Below are positions 25,787 through 32,990 of a stretch of DNA of 64,000 bases, piece after piece. This DNA comes from Symploca sp. SIO1C2 (GTDB taxonomy: Bacteria; Cyanobacteriota; Cyanobacteriia; Cyanobacteriales; Coleofasciculaceae): positions 1-64,000 of the forward strand of contig JAAHFP010000008.1 in NCBI GenBank assembly GCA_010672925.1, in the 5' to 3' direction. Position 1 is the stretch's first letter; each line of letters opens with the position of its first letter. The translations under genes and the position numbers were made by a program. The notes beneath the pieces are model-generated. The model searched no databases. It was not told the origin of the DNA and saw nothing but the letters and a program-made list of their open reading frames with translations.

Positions 25787-26905
25787 CTAGACGCGAGCTT
25801 TATGCAAAATATTAATTGCCGCGTTGGTGTCTCGGTGCAGGACACAGCCACATTGACAGACATGAGTCCTAGTACTGAGAGACTTTTTTACTACCCGTTT
25901 ACACTGACTACATTCGGAGCTGGTGTACTGTGGTGGAACAGCAATAGCTAATTTCTCAAACTTGTTAGCAAAGTATTCAATCCACTGCCTAAACTGATAC
26001 CAACTAGCATCAGTAATTGACTTGGCTAAGCAGTGGTTTTTAAGCATATTGCTAACTCTTAAGTCTTGCCTTCGGCACGCTGCGCGAACGTAGGCTACTA
26101 AGTCGTTAGACTTGCATACGTTACGCGCTAGTCTCTTAGCGTGTTCATTCCGTTGCCTACTTACTCTTAAGTGTTTCTTGGAATATCTAGCTCTTGCTTT
26201 ACGGCGTCTTGTTGAACTTTTTTGTTTCTTGTAGATGCTACGTTGAACTTGCTTGATGTCAGATTCAGCTTTCCTAAGGAATCTAGGATTAGGCTCCTGG
26301 TAGCCATTGGAATCAGTGTAAAACGACTCCAAACCGACATCTAATCCAATTTCGTGTCCTGTTTTGGGTTGAGCATCAACACACTCAGAATTAACACAAA
26401 ACTGGCAATAGTATCCATCAGCGCGACGCATCAAGCGAACTCGCTTAATAGTTTTAGCTGGATAGGTATGAATGTCCCAAGTTCCTAAAAGTTTTAGTTC
26501 ACCAATACCTTTTTTGTCAGTAAAAGTGATACGCCGTTTAGTTGGATGAATTTTCCAACCTGTGGTTTTATATTCAACTGAACGATTATCTTTCTGGAAT
26601 CTGGGATATCCTTTTTTGCCAGTTTTGTTGGATTTGCAGTTATCGTAAAAACGACTGATAGCTAACCAACTACGTTCAGCTGAAGCCTGACAAGCCATTG
26701 AATTTAGGTCTTTAACAAACTTAAATTCGTTGCGTAGTTCTGTTGAATACTTATTTAAATCAAAACGCTTAATGCTAGAAGCCTTGGGTGTGTCCATCCA
26801 ATAACGCAAACATTTGTTACGGATAAACTGAACCGTCCTGATTGCTTCATTAATGGCTTGATATTGAGCCTGTTTAGCTTTGATTTTGTACTCTAGAACT
26901 AGCAT
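25787..26905 (-). CDS. tnpB: TnpB nuclease with an insertion at the catalytic glutamate
   Basis: The 372-residue protein has the full TnpB layout: N-terminal LVLEYKIKAKQAQYQAINEA, RuvC-I GLDVGLESFY near residue 187, bridging helix, zinc ribbon CSQCKRVV...HVCQCG (about 330-352) and final RDTNAAINILHKA. Between the RuvC-II context LVAY and DLRVSNMLKNHCLAKSI the protein reads VRAACRRQ, where relatives have a single glutamate. The extra DNA is a 21-nt palindromic repeat at about 26068-26088 that splits the GAA codon. The protein is therefore probably nuclease-dead, or recently so. The region after the stop (25664-25786) is the expected guide RNA scaffold and shows tnpB-like tail coding in another frame. 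Confidence 0.9.
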   Translation of the reverse strand: MLVLEYKIKAKQAQYQAINEAIRTVQFIRNKCLRYWMDTPKASSIKRFDLNKYSTELRNEFKFVKDLNSMACQASAERSWLAISRFYDNCKSNKTGKKGYPRFQKDNRSVEYKTTGWKIHPTKRRITFTDKKGIGELKLLGTWDIHTYPAKTIKRVRLMRRADGYYCQFCVNSECVDAQPKTGHEIGLDVGLESFYTDSNGYQEPNPRFLRKAESDIKQVQRSIYKKQKSSTRRRKARARYSKKHLRVSRQRNEHAKRLARNVCKSNDLVAYVRAACRRQDLRVSNMLKNHCLAKSITDASWYQFRQWIEYFANKFEKLAIAVPPQYTSSECSQCKRVVKKSLSTRTHVCQCGCVLHRDTNAAINILHKARV

Positions 26906-26969
26906 TGAATCGACCTCCTCAATGTTCTTGTTATATTATACTGTATGTAATGATATATGTCAGGACAGG

Positions 26970-27116
26970 ATGAAAAACAAAAAATTGGAAATCAGAATAA
27001 CAAATTACCAAATGACTCAGCTAGAACAAGAAGCCGCTAGACGTGGTATGAGTAAATCTGAACTAATCAGAAACCTAATAGCTAAATTTCCTGAACCGAA
27101 AAATGACGGCGCTTAA
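26970..27116 (+). CDS. Small ribbon-helix-helix-like protein, divergent from tnpB
   Basis: The ATG at 26970, preceded by AGGACAGG, opens a 48-residue protein. It reads KNKKLEIRITNYQMTQLEQE then AARRGMSKSELIRNLIAKF, a typical RHH fold (beta strand, then two helices with the SKSELIRN turn) as in CopG/Arc repressors. It sits inside the IS element, back to back with tnpB (65 bp between starts), so it may repress tnpB or its own promoter. Small RHH genes next to cyanobacterial tnpB genes are known; the role is inferred. Confidence 0.7.
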   Translation: MKNKKLEIRITNYQMTQLEQEAARRGMSKSELIRNLIAKFPEPKNDGA

Positions 27117-27174
27117 AAGCGCTACCTTGCTTTCATCCCTGCTCTTGCATAGACAGGGTTTTCAGCTCCGTCAA

Positions 27175-27492
27175 TAATAAAGTCTCAGGAGTAACGGGGA
27201 GTTGATTTTCTAAGTCCCGATAGCCAAAACCTTGAGCTAAGACTCTCTCTTCTCCTTGACTGCTCACAAGGGCAATAGCCACCCCAGGAATATTATCCTC
27301 TTCTTGACGCTCTTCTACCCAATCTACAAAGCGATTGCCTAGATTGGAAAAATCTTGCTCAGAAAGAGAAGATTGCATGACTATTCCTTGACTTTGTTTG
27401 ATTACCTGAAAATTTTCTTCCTTATCTGAACAAGCAACAAGAAAAATTAAGAGAAAAAAACTATAAAAACTGGCTGTCTGATATTTTGGCAT
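27175..27492 (-). pseudogene. Serine hydrolase (beta-lactamase family), 5' part, split by IS
   Basis: The start is set at ATG 27492 because MPKYQTASFYSFFLLIFLVA is followed by the lipobox-type cysteine in LVACSDKEE, a lipoprotein signal. Then come WVEERQEEDNIPGVAIALVS and GFGYRDLENQLPVTPETLL, the N-terminal strands of a beta-lactamase-like fold. The frame runs into the IS left end and stops at 27133. The active-site serine is in the other part (24779-25663), so the protein is dead unless the element is precisely excised. Confidence 0.85.
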
Positions 27493-27595
27493 ACTGATTA
27501 ATCGTCCATTACCCGATTCAGCTGTCCCCATCAAAAAGGCGAAGCTCAGTCTTTTTCCTTACACTGAGATCTTGCACTCCTGTCGAACATTGACC

Positions 27596-27785
27596 TGTGA
27601 AAGTAGGCAACAGGCAACAGGCCAAATCCTCTTCCTCCTGCCTCCTGCCTCTTAGGAGCCTCCCAACGGGCGGCACGCCTCCCCCTACAAAGGTCAGAAA
27701 CACTACCCCTACCTTAAAGCCTTAGAGCCTTAGAACCTTCTTTCCTTCTTTCCTTCTGCCCTCTGCCTTCTGCCTTCTGCCTTGT
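27596..27785. repeat. Cluster of short repeats (GGCAACA, CCTGCCT, CTTCTGC)
   Basis: Units GGCAACA, TCCTGCC, CTTTCCT and CTTCTGCC are clustered here. An open frame across it codes only for repeat-derived residues. The remaining gap to 28182 holds AT-rich sequence and presumably the promoter of the DUF4912 gene. Confidence 0.7.
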
Positions 27786-28182
27786 TTCTTAAAAGCAATT
27801 AGCAATTAGCCAGAGTGTTTCTGAGGAGTTACACCCCACACCCTACCTAAGATCTTACTGAACTTGTCATCAAATATTGACTTTTTGGCTTCGTTAACCC
27901 AATAAAAGCCGAACAAACTCTGATCCCAGTCAATAAAATGTCATAATTCTATGACATAACGATCCCCAGCAAGCCTGTAAATTCGTCAAATTACCAAAAA
28001 TCACATCCTTAGGCTCTTGATCTCAACCAAGTATTTTCGTTACATATATTCATAGTTGATCCCAAAGAAATACTAACTTTTTTTGCTTTCTGTAAAGCAT
28101 CGGATGTGTTGCCGGACGACTAATACTTTGAATACATCAGTCTTTAAATACCTTCCATCCTTATTCTTGGAGAGCATAACTT

Positions 28183-29427
28183 ATGGCACAAGAACGTCCA
28201 CCACTAGAAGAGATGACTTTGCGGCAACTGCGTAAAGTTGCTAGTGATTATGGCATCTCCCGTTACAGCCGGATGCGCAAGGCGCAATTGCTGGCGGAAA
28301 TTCAAAAAGTACAACATACAAACATCACGAACACCCTATCTGTAACAGTGGAGGCACAACCGGAAGTGGAAGCAGCAAAGTTTGAATTAGGTCAAGAAGA
28401 CCGCGAAGGTGCTACTCTTGCTTCTGTAGATGAGGGTTTAGCAGATTTACCTGAAGGTTACGGTGAAAGCCGAATTGTCTTGATGCCCCGGGATCCACAA
28501 TGGGCTTATACCTATTGGGATGTTCCTAATGAGCACAAGGAAAACTTGCGGAGTCAGGGAGGACAACAGCTAGCCCTACGGATTTATGATGCTACGGATA
28601 TCAACCTCGACTATCAAAGCCCTCATAGCATCCAGGAATATCCTTGTGATGAACTAGCACGGGAATGGTATTTGCCCTTACCGGTGAGCGATCGCGATTA
28701 TATTGTGGATATTGGTTACCGGTGTGCTGACGGACGTTGGTTGGTTCTAGCTCGTTCTGCCCAAGTACACGTTCCCCCCGTCTATCCTAGTGATTGGGTT
28801 GATGATCAGTTCCTTACCCTCGATTGGGAAGAAGACTTACGTGGTAAGACTTTCCTCGAACTCGTTCCTCCCAGCAGACGTATGGCAGGTGCGGGTGCAA
28901 CAGCAGACAACCCCATCTACAGCCAAATCTTTGATATGGCTCAATCAGCTGAAGCTCAGCGTATTGCTGGCTCTCTATTCGGCTCCATGCAGCATGTTCC
29001 AGGTTCTATGGCTCCCGAACAAGCCCTCAGTTCCTACGTCTTCCCCTCTGGTGTAGGTATGTGGGCTCTGCCAACCATGTCTGGTGTGAACATGTCTGGT
29101 GTTGGCATGTCTGGTGTTGGTTTCTCTGCTTCCATGCCTCCAATGCGTCCTCGCAAGTTCTGGTTGGTTGCTGATGCAGAGTTGATTGTCTATGGTGCTA
29201 CCGAACCTGACGCCAAAGTTACCATTGGTGGACGTCCTGTTCAACTCAATCCTGATGGTACTTTCCGCTTCCAGATGTCCTTCCAAGATGGTTTGATTGA
29301 CTACCCAATTATGGCAGTGGCAGCAGATGGTGAACAAACTCGTTCTATCCAGATGAAATTCCATCGCGAGACTCCATCCCGCAATACTAATACTAAAGAA
29401 GAAGCGGCTCTAGAATGGCTAGCCTAA
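28183..29427 (+). CDS. DUF4912 domain protein
   Basis: The start ATG 28183 follows GGAGAG. The 414-residue protein begins with a Rho-N/SAP-like DNA/RNA-binding helical motif (LRQLRKVASDYGISRYSRM). The DUF4912 domain follows at about residues 85-220 (RIVLMPRDPQWAYTYWDVP, YIVDIGYRCADGRWLVLA). A flexible region comes next, with the small repeat MSGVNMSGVGMSGVGF near residue 300, and a C-terminal beta-domain (GATEPDAKVTIGGRPVQLNP) resembling a surface or adhesion fold. Function is unknown. A strong terminator follows at 29517. The 600-bp upstream gap suggests its own regulation. Confidence 0.85.
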   Translation: MAQERPPLEEMTLRQLRKVASDYGISRYSRMRKAQLLAEIQKVQHTNITNTLSVTVEAQPEVEAAKFELGQEDREGATLASVDEGLADLPEGYGESRIVLMPRDPQWAYTYWDVPNEHKENLRSQGGQQLALRIYDATDINLDYQSPHSIQEYPCDELAREWYLPLPVSDRDYIVDIGYRCADGRWLVLARSAQVHVPPVYPSDWVDDQFLTLDWEEDLRGKTFLELVPPSRRMAGAGATADNPIYSQIFDMAQSAEAQRIAGSLFGSMQHVPGSMAPEQALSSYVFPSGVGMWALPTMSGVNMSGVGMSGVGFSASMPPMRPRKFWLVADAELIVYGATEPDAKVTIGGRPVQLNPDGTFRFQMSFQDGLIDYPIMAVAADGEQTRSIQMKFHRETPSRNTNTKEEAALEWLA

Positions 29428-29516
29428 AGGTAGGATGAAATAAGCCTAAGCAAAATTGAGCGAGGAATTGACCAGAGGTTTTTTTGAAACTTCACCTTTC
29501 CGACTATTACCTGTTG

Positions 29517-29542
29517 CCCCCGAAAGTATCGGGGGTTTTTTT
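29517..29542 (+). terminator. Rho-independent terminator of the DUF4912 gene
   Basis: The stem CCCCCGA/TCGGGGG with a five-base loop AAGTA is followed directly by seven T residues. It lies 90 bases after the stop codon. Confidence 0.92.
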
Positions 29543-29639
29543 CTAGAATTGAATGATACCAAATTTGGATAATTGCTGATATAAATAGTTCTTCTAACTT
29601 TCTCAAAAGAGCGGGTGGTCAAACCAGATAGCGGGTTAG

Positions 29640-29980
29640 GGTAGAGTATTTTGGGAAGATATGTGGCACAGTAACTGTTGCCGTACCTCCCCACTACACT
29701 AGCTAAAATTGTTCCAACTGCGGTGCTACAGTAAAGAAATCTCTCAGTACCTGCACCCACAAATGTAAGTGCGGAACCGTACTAGACTCCAGATGAGAAT
29801 GCTGCGCAAAACATCCTCAAGTTAGGACTACGTACCGTGGGGCACACGGGAATTTTCCAGTCGGAGTACTGGATAAACGCTTCTGGACAGATGAGCCTCT
29901 TCTATATTGATGAAAATCAATACAGTAAGTTCGCTGATTGAAAGAAGAATCCCTTTCGCTTTTAGCATGGGGAGTGTCAA
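29640..29980 (+). pseudogene. Relic of an IS605-type tnpB 3' end with its right end
   Basis: Reading the plus strand from about 29660 gives VTVAVPPHYTS, a stop, NCSNCGATVKKSLSTCTHK, then CKCGTVLDSR, a stop and degenerate sequence. This is the TnpB zinc ribbon with at least two in-frame stops. The relic ends with the right-end hairpin GAATCCCTTTCGC...GGGGAGTGTCAA at 29947-29980. The upstream two thirds of the gene are gone. The relic ends 21 bases before the TpsB start codon. Confidence 0.8.
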
Positions 29981-30001
29981 TGAAGGAGAATAACAGACCC
30001 A

Positions 30002-31774
30002 ATGGGCTTAAAAATGGGATCACTGTGGTGTGAAATTTTAATCAAGAGTAGGCTTACAAAACATCTTTTGTGGACAATTGTACTGTTTTGTATCGTAATT
30101 TGTGGTGACAGTACTTCTTCGATCGCCCAGGGCCCACCTATTCCTTCGGAGATTCTACAACCTAACCCAAACGAAGATCGTTTCCCACAACCTGCTCCAA
30201 CTCCAGAACCGATACCAGACTCAGAAGAAACAACACCTGTTAGACCACCTTCTCCTCCTCCAGAATCTACAGATACCAACTCACAGACAGTCCCAGTAAA
30301 GAAAATAGAAGTTACTGAGAGCAGTATTTTTACCCCTGAGGAATTAAATGCTATAGTACAACCCTTTGAAGGTCGTTCCCTCACTCTCCAACAACTCAAA
30401 GAAGTAGCAGATCAGATTACTCAGCTGTATCTGGAAAAAGGTTTTATTACTTCTAGGGCGATTCTGGTAGACCAACCGATTGAGGAAGGTATAGTCACAA
30501 TTCGCATTTTGGAAGGGAGTTTAGAAGAAATTAAAATCGAGGGAAACGTTCGGGTGAATCCTGACTATGTCCGCAGTCGGGTACAACTAGGAGCTGGGAA
30601 ACCTCTCAATACAGCTGATTTGGAAGACCAATTGCGCTTGTTACGAGCCGATCCCCTGTTTGAGAACATCGAAGCTAGCCTGCGAATGGGAAGCGAACAG
30701 GGAAAAAGTATTTTGATTGTGCGTATAGCCGAGACTGACCCTTTTGAAGGTAATGTCAGCATTGACAACTATTCACCACCTAGTGTTGGCTCCGAACGAT
30801 TGGGAGTTAGATTTGCTCATCTAAATCTTACTGGCAATGGGGATAGAATTAGTACCTCTTTCTTCCACACCACCAGAAGTGGCTCTGATGTCGGGGAAAT
30901 TAGTTATCGGCTGCCAGTCAATCCCATGAATGGTACTGTACAGCTAAGAACTTCCTTGAGCCGAAATAAAGTAGTTGAGTCCGGTTTCAGCTTTTTTGAT
31001 ATTGAAGGGGAATCGCAGTTGTATGAAGCTAGTTTCCGACAGCCACTGATACGCACCCCCCGTGAAGAGTTTGCTCTATCCCTTGGTTTTGCTTACCAGA
31101 GAAATAAAGCTCTACTAGGAGATGTCTTACCTGTTAGTCCTGGAGCCAACTCTGAGGGAGTCACCACTACCAGCGTGATTAAGTTTGGGCAAGACTATCT
31201 GCGCCGCGATTCTAGAGGCGCTTGGTCTTGGCGCTCGCTTTTGAGTTTCGGTACTGATTTTTTTAGTGCGACAGACAATCCTGAACCAACTCCTGACGGT
31301 CAGTTTATCAGCTGGTTAGGTCAGGTACAACGGGTACAAGTGCTTAATGAGAATAACCTGTTAATTGTCGGAGCTGATGTTCAGCTGACTCCCAATAGCT
31401 TAGTACCTTCCCAGCAATTTGTCATTGGTGGTGGTCAATCATTAAGAGGTTACCGGCAAAACATCCGAGCAGGAGATAATGGTTTTCGCTTTTCTATGGA
31501 AGACCGTATCACTCTAGAGCGAGATGAAGGAGGGATTCCCACTTTTCAGCTAGCTCCTTTTTTTGATGCCGGTTTGGTCTGGAATGACTCAAGTAATCCT
31601 AGCCCATTACCAGGGGAGCGGTTTTTAGCTGGCGTGGGTTTAGGGGTAATCTGGCAACCTTTACCAAAACTCAATCTACGCCTTGATTATGGCGTTCCTC
31701 TGATTGACCTTGATGACCGGGGTACTAATGCCCAGGATGAGGGCTTCTATTTTAGTGTGAATTATGAATTTTAG
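30002..31774 (+). CDS. TpsB-type (ShlB/FhaC/HecB) outer-membrane transporter
   Basis: The 590-residue protein has a signal peptide (LLWTIVLFCIVICGDSTSSI, mature end near IAQG), a Pro/Gln-rich linker, and two POTRA-type domains: residues 100-178 (FTPEELNAIVQPFEGRSLTL, LYLEKGFITSRAILVDQPI) and about 178-250. A 16-strand barrel follows from about residue 255, with the L6 loop motif FVIGGGQSLRGYRQN and the final aromatic FYFSVNYEF. TpsB proteins export a large TpsA partner across the outer membrane. No TpsA (filamentous haemagglutinin-like) gene is present in the window. ATG 30014 is an alternative start. Confidence 0.92.
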   Translation: MGLKMGSLWCEILIKSRLTKHLLWTIVLFCIVICGDSTSSIAQGPPIPSEILQPNPNEDRFPQPAPTPEPIPDSEETTPVRPPSPPPESTDTNSQTVPVKKIEVTESSIFTPEELNAIVQPFEGRSLTLQQLKEVADQITQLYLEKGFITSRAILVDQPIEEGIVTIRILEGSLEEIKIEGNVRVNPDYVRSRVQLGAGKPLNTADLEDQLRLLRADPLFENIEASLRMGSEQGKSILIVRIAETDPFEGNVSIDNYSPPSVGSERLGVRFAHLNLTGNGDRISTSFFHTTRSGSDVGEISYRLPVNPMNGTVQLRTSLSRNKVVESGFSFFDIEGESQLYEASFRQPLIRTPREEFALSLGFAYQRNKALLGDVLPVSPGANSEGVTTTSVIKFGQDYLRRDSRGAWSWRSLLSFGTDFFSATDNPEPTPDGQFISWLGQVQRVQVLNENNLLIVGADVQLTPNSLVPSQQFVIGGGQSLRGYRQNIRAGDNGFRFSMEDRITLERDEGGIPTFQLAPFFDAGLVWNDSSNPSPLPGERFLAGVGLGVIWQPLPKLNLRLDYGVPLIDLDDRGTNAQDEGFYFSVNYEF

Positions 31775-31792
31775 TTGTTGGTTGTTGGTTGT

Positions 31793-31897
31793 TATAGCAA
31801 AAGGCAGAAGGCAGAGGGCAGAGGGCAGTAGGGAAGAGATTGACAGGTCAAGGTTTCAGCATTTTGGGTTATCCTAACCACCCTGGCGGTTGCTATA
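31793..31897 (+). mobile_element. MITE-like 105-bp element, copy A
   Basis: TATAGCAA at one end and TTGCTATA at the other enclose GGCAGAAGGCAGAGGGCAGA heptads, AGAGATTGACAGGTCAAG and CCACCCTGGCGG. The element at 60343-60447 is the same length and nearly identical in reverse orientation. TA dinucleotides at both ends suggest a TA target. Confidence 0.7.
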
Positions 31898-31946
31898 GTC
31901 GTTTGTTGTTTGTTGTTGGTTATTTGGTATTCTACCGAACTTGATA

Positions 31947-32852
31947 TCAGACTCCCAATTTTTCCAACACAGGTTTTGTTGCGACAATATGTCGGTCTAA
32001 ACCCAACTGCTTGGGGTCAACTGAGAGTGCTAAGGCAACTAATTGGGGTAAGTGGAGTACCGGCAAACCCAGCTTATGCCCGATTACTTTCTCTACTTCC
32101 GGCTGGCGGGAGTCAAGGTTAAGGTGACATAAAGGACAAGGTGTGACCAAACAATCCGCACCAGCCTCAATTGCCTCTTGAATATGGGCTCCCGCCATCT
32201 TGAAAGATTGCTCCGAAGCATAGCTAGAAATTGGCCAACCACAACACTGAGTTCGACCTCCATAATAAACTGGCGTTGCCCCTACTGCCCGAAAGACATT
32301 TTCCATTGCTTCCGGTTGCCAAGGGTTATCATAAGGCATTGTCTTTTGGGCTCTGAGTAAATAACAACCATAGAAAGCAGCACATTTAAGTCCAGTTAGT
32401 TTTTGGGTAACTTTTGCTTGCAGAGCTTCTAAACCGTAATCTGCCACTAATGCCCAGAGCAAATGTTTGACTTCGGTGCTACCTTGATAGGGAGAACAAC
32501 TCTCTTTTTGGAGCAAGCCATTCACCTGCTCAAGATAAGCAGGGTCTGTTTCCTGGAGTTCCTTTAACCGCTCATCCACATGACCAATTACTCCCTGACA
32601 GGTGCTGCAATGAGTCAATAGAGGCAAATTCAGTTCTTCTGCCAAGGCAATATTGCGGGCATTCACCGTGTCTTCCAGTAGTTGGGAATCTTCTTTGAAA
32701 GTGCCAGAACCACAACAGGCAGCCTTTTTCAGCTCCAGTAGTTCAATGTCTAAAGCTTGGGTGAGGGCTGCAGTAGATTGGTAGAGTTCTCGGCAGGCTC
32801 CTTGAGCAACACAACCAGGGAAATATGCATATTTGAGGGTTTGAGATGGCAT
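31947..32852 (-). CDS. Heterodisulfide reductase subunit B-like (CCG domain) protein
   Basis: The 301-residue protein has two CCG cysteine-rich domains. The first reads YFPGCVAQGACRELY...KKAACCGSGTF (residues 10-53), the second CAAFYGCYLL...GGRTQCCGWPIS and ADCLVTPCPLCHLNLD (about 155-245). Such domains bind unusual Fe-S clusters, as in HdrB and in archaeal-type succinate dehydrogenase subunit E; the cyanobacterial homologue (Slr0201-like) has been suggested as a membrane-associated subunit of succinate:quinone reductase. All cysteines of both motifs look present. No partner subunit is nearby. Cytosolic face of the membrane is likely. Confidence 0.85.
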   Translation of the reverse strand: MPSQTLKYAYFPGCVAQGACRELYQSTAALTQALDIELLELKKAACCGSGTFKEDSQLLEDTVNARNIALAEELNLPLLTHCSTCQGVIGHVDERLKELQETDPAYLEQVNGLLQKESCSPYQGSTEVKHLLWALVADYGLEALQAKVTQKLTGLKCAAFYGCYLLRAQKTMPYDNPWQPEAMENVFRAVGATPVYYGGRTQCCGWPISSYASEQSFKMAGAHIQEAIEAGADCLVTPCPLCHLNLDSRQPEVEKVIGHKLGLPVLHLPQLVALALSVDPKQLGLDRHIVATKPVLEKLGV

Positions 32853-32857
32853 TTTTT

Positions 32858-32936
32858 TAGGTATTAGGTGGTAGGTATTAGGTGTTAGGTGGTAGGTGGT
32901 AGGTGGTAGGTGTTAGTCGTTAGGTGGTAGGTATTA
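32858..32936. repeat. Tandem TAGGTGG/TAGGTGT repeat
   Basis: About ten heptamers of TAGGTGG/TAGGTAT lie directly upstream of the HdrB-like start. They are followed by CCCTATTCCCCATTCC heptamers at 32937-32990, which end at the cyclase stop codon. Confidence 0.8.
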
Positions 32937-32990
32937 CCCTATTCCCTATTCCCCATTCCCCATTCCCTATTCTCTATTCCCTGTTCCCTC

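Larger units (their letters stand above)
25664..27174 (-). mobile_element. IS605-type element carrying tnpB and a divergent small RHH gene, no tnpA
   Basis: The boundaries come from rebuilding the interrupted serine hydrolase gene. The right end (low coordinates) has the hairpin TTGACACTCCCCGC...GGGGATTCTAA, which overlaps the likely guide-RNA region 25664-25790. The left end (high coordinates) has hairpins GGCGCTTAAAAGCGCT (27107-27122) and a region around CCCTGCTCTTGCATAGACAGGG. Length is about 1.5 kb; ends are uncertain by a few bases. There are no terminal inverted repeats or clear target duplication, as expected for this family. With no tnpA, movement would depend on a transposase in trans. 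Confidence 0.8.

Noticed and set aside
27518-27703. 61-codon frame on the minus strand
   Set aside because: Most codons are translations of CCTGCCT and GGCAACA repeats.
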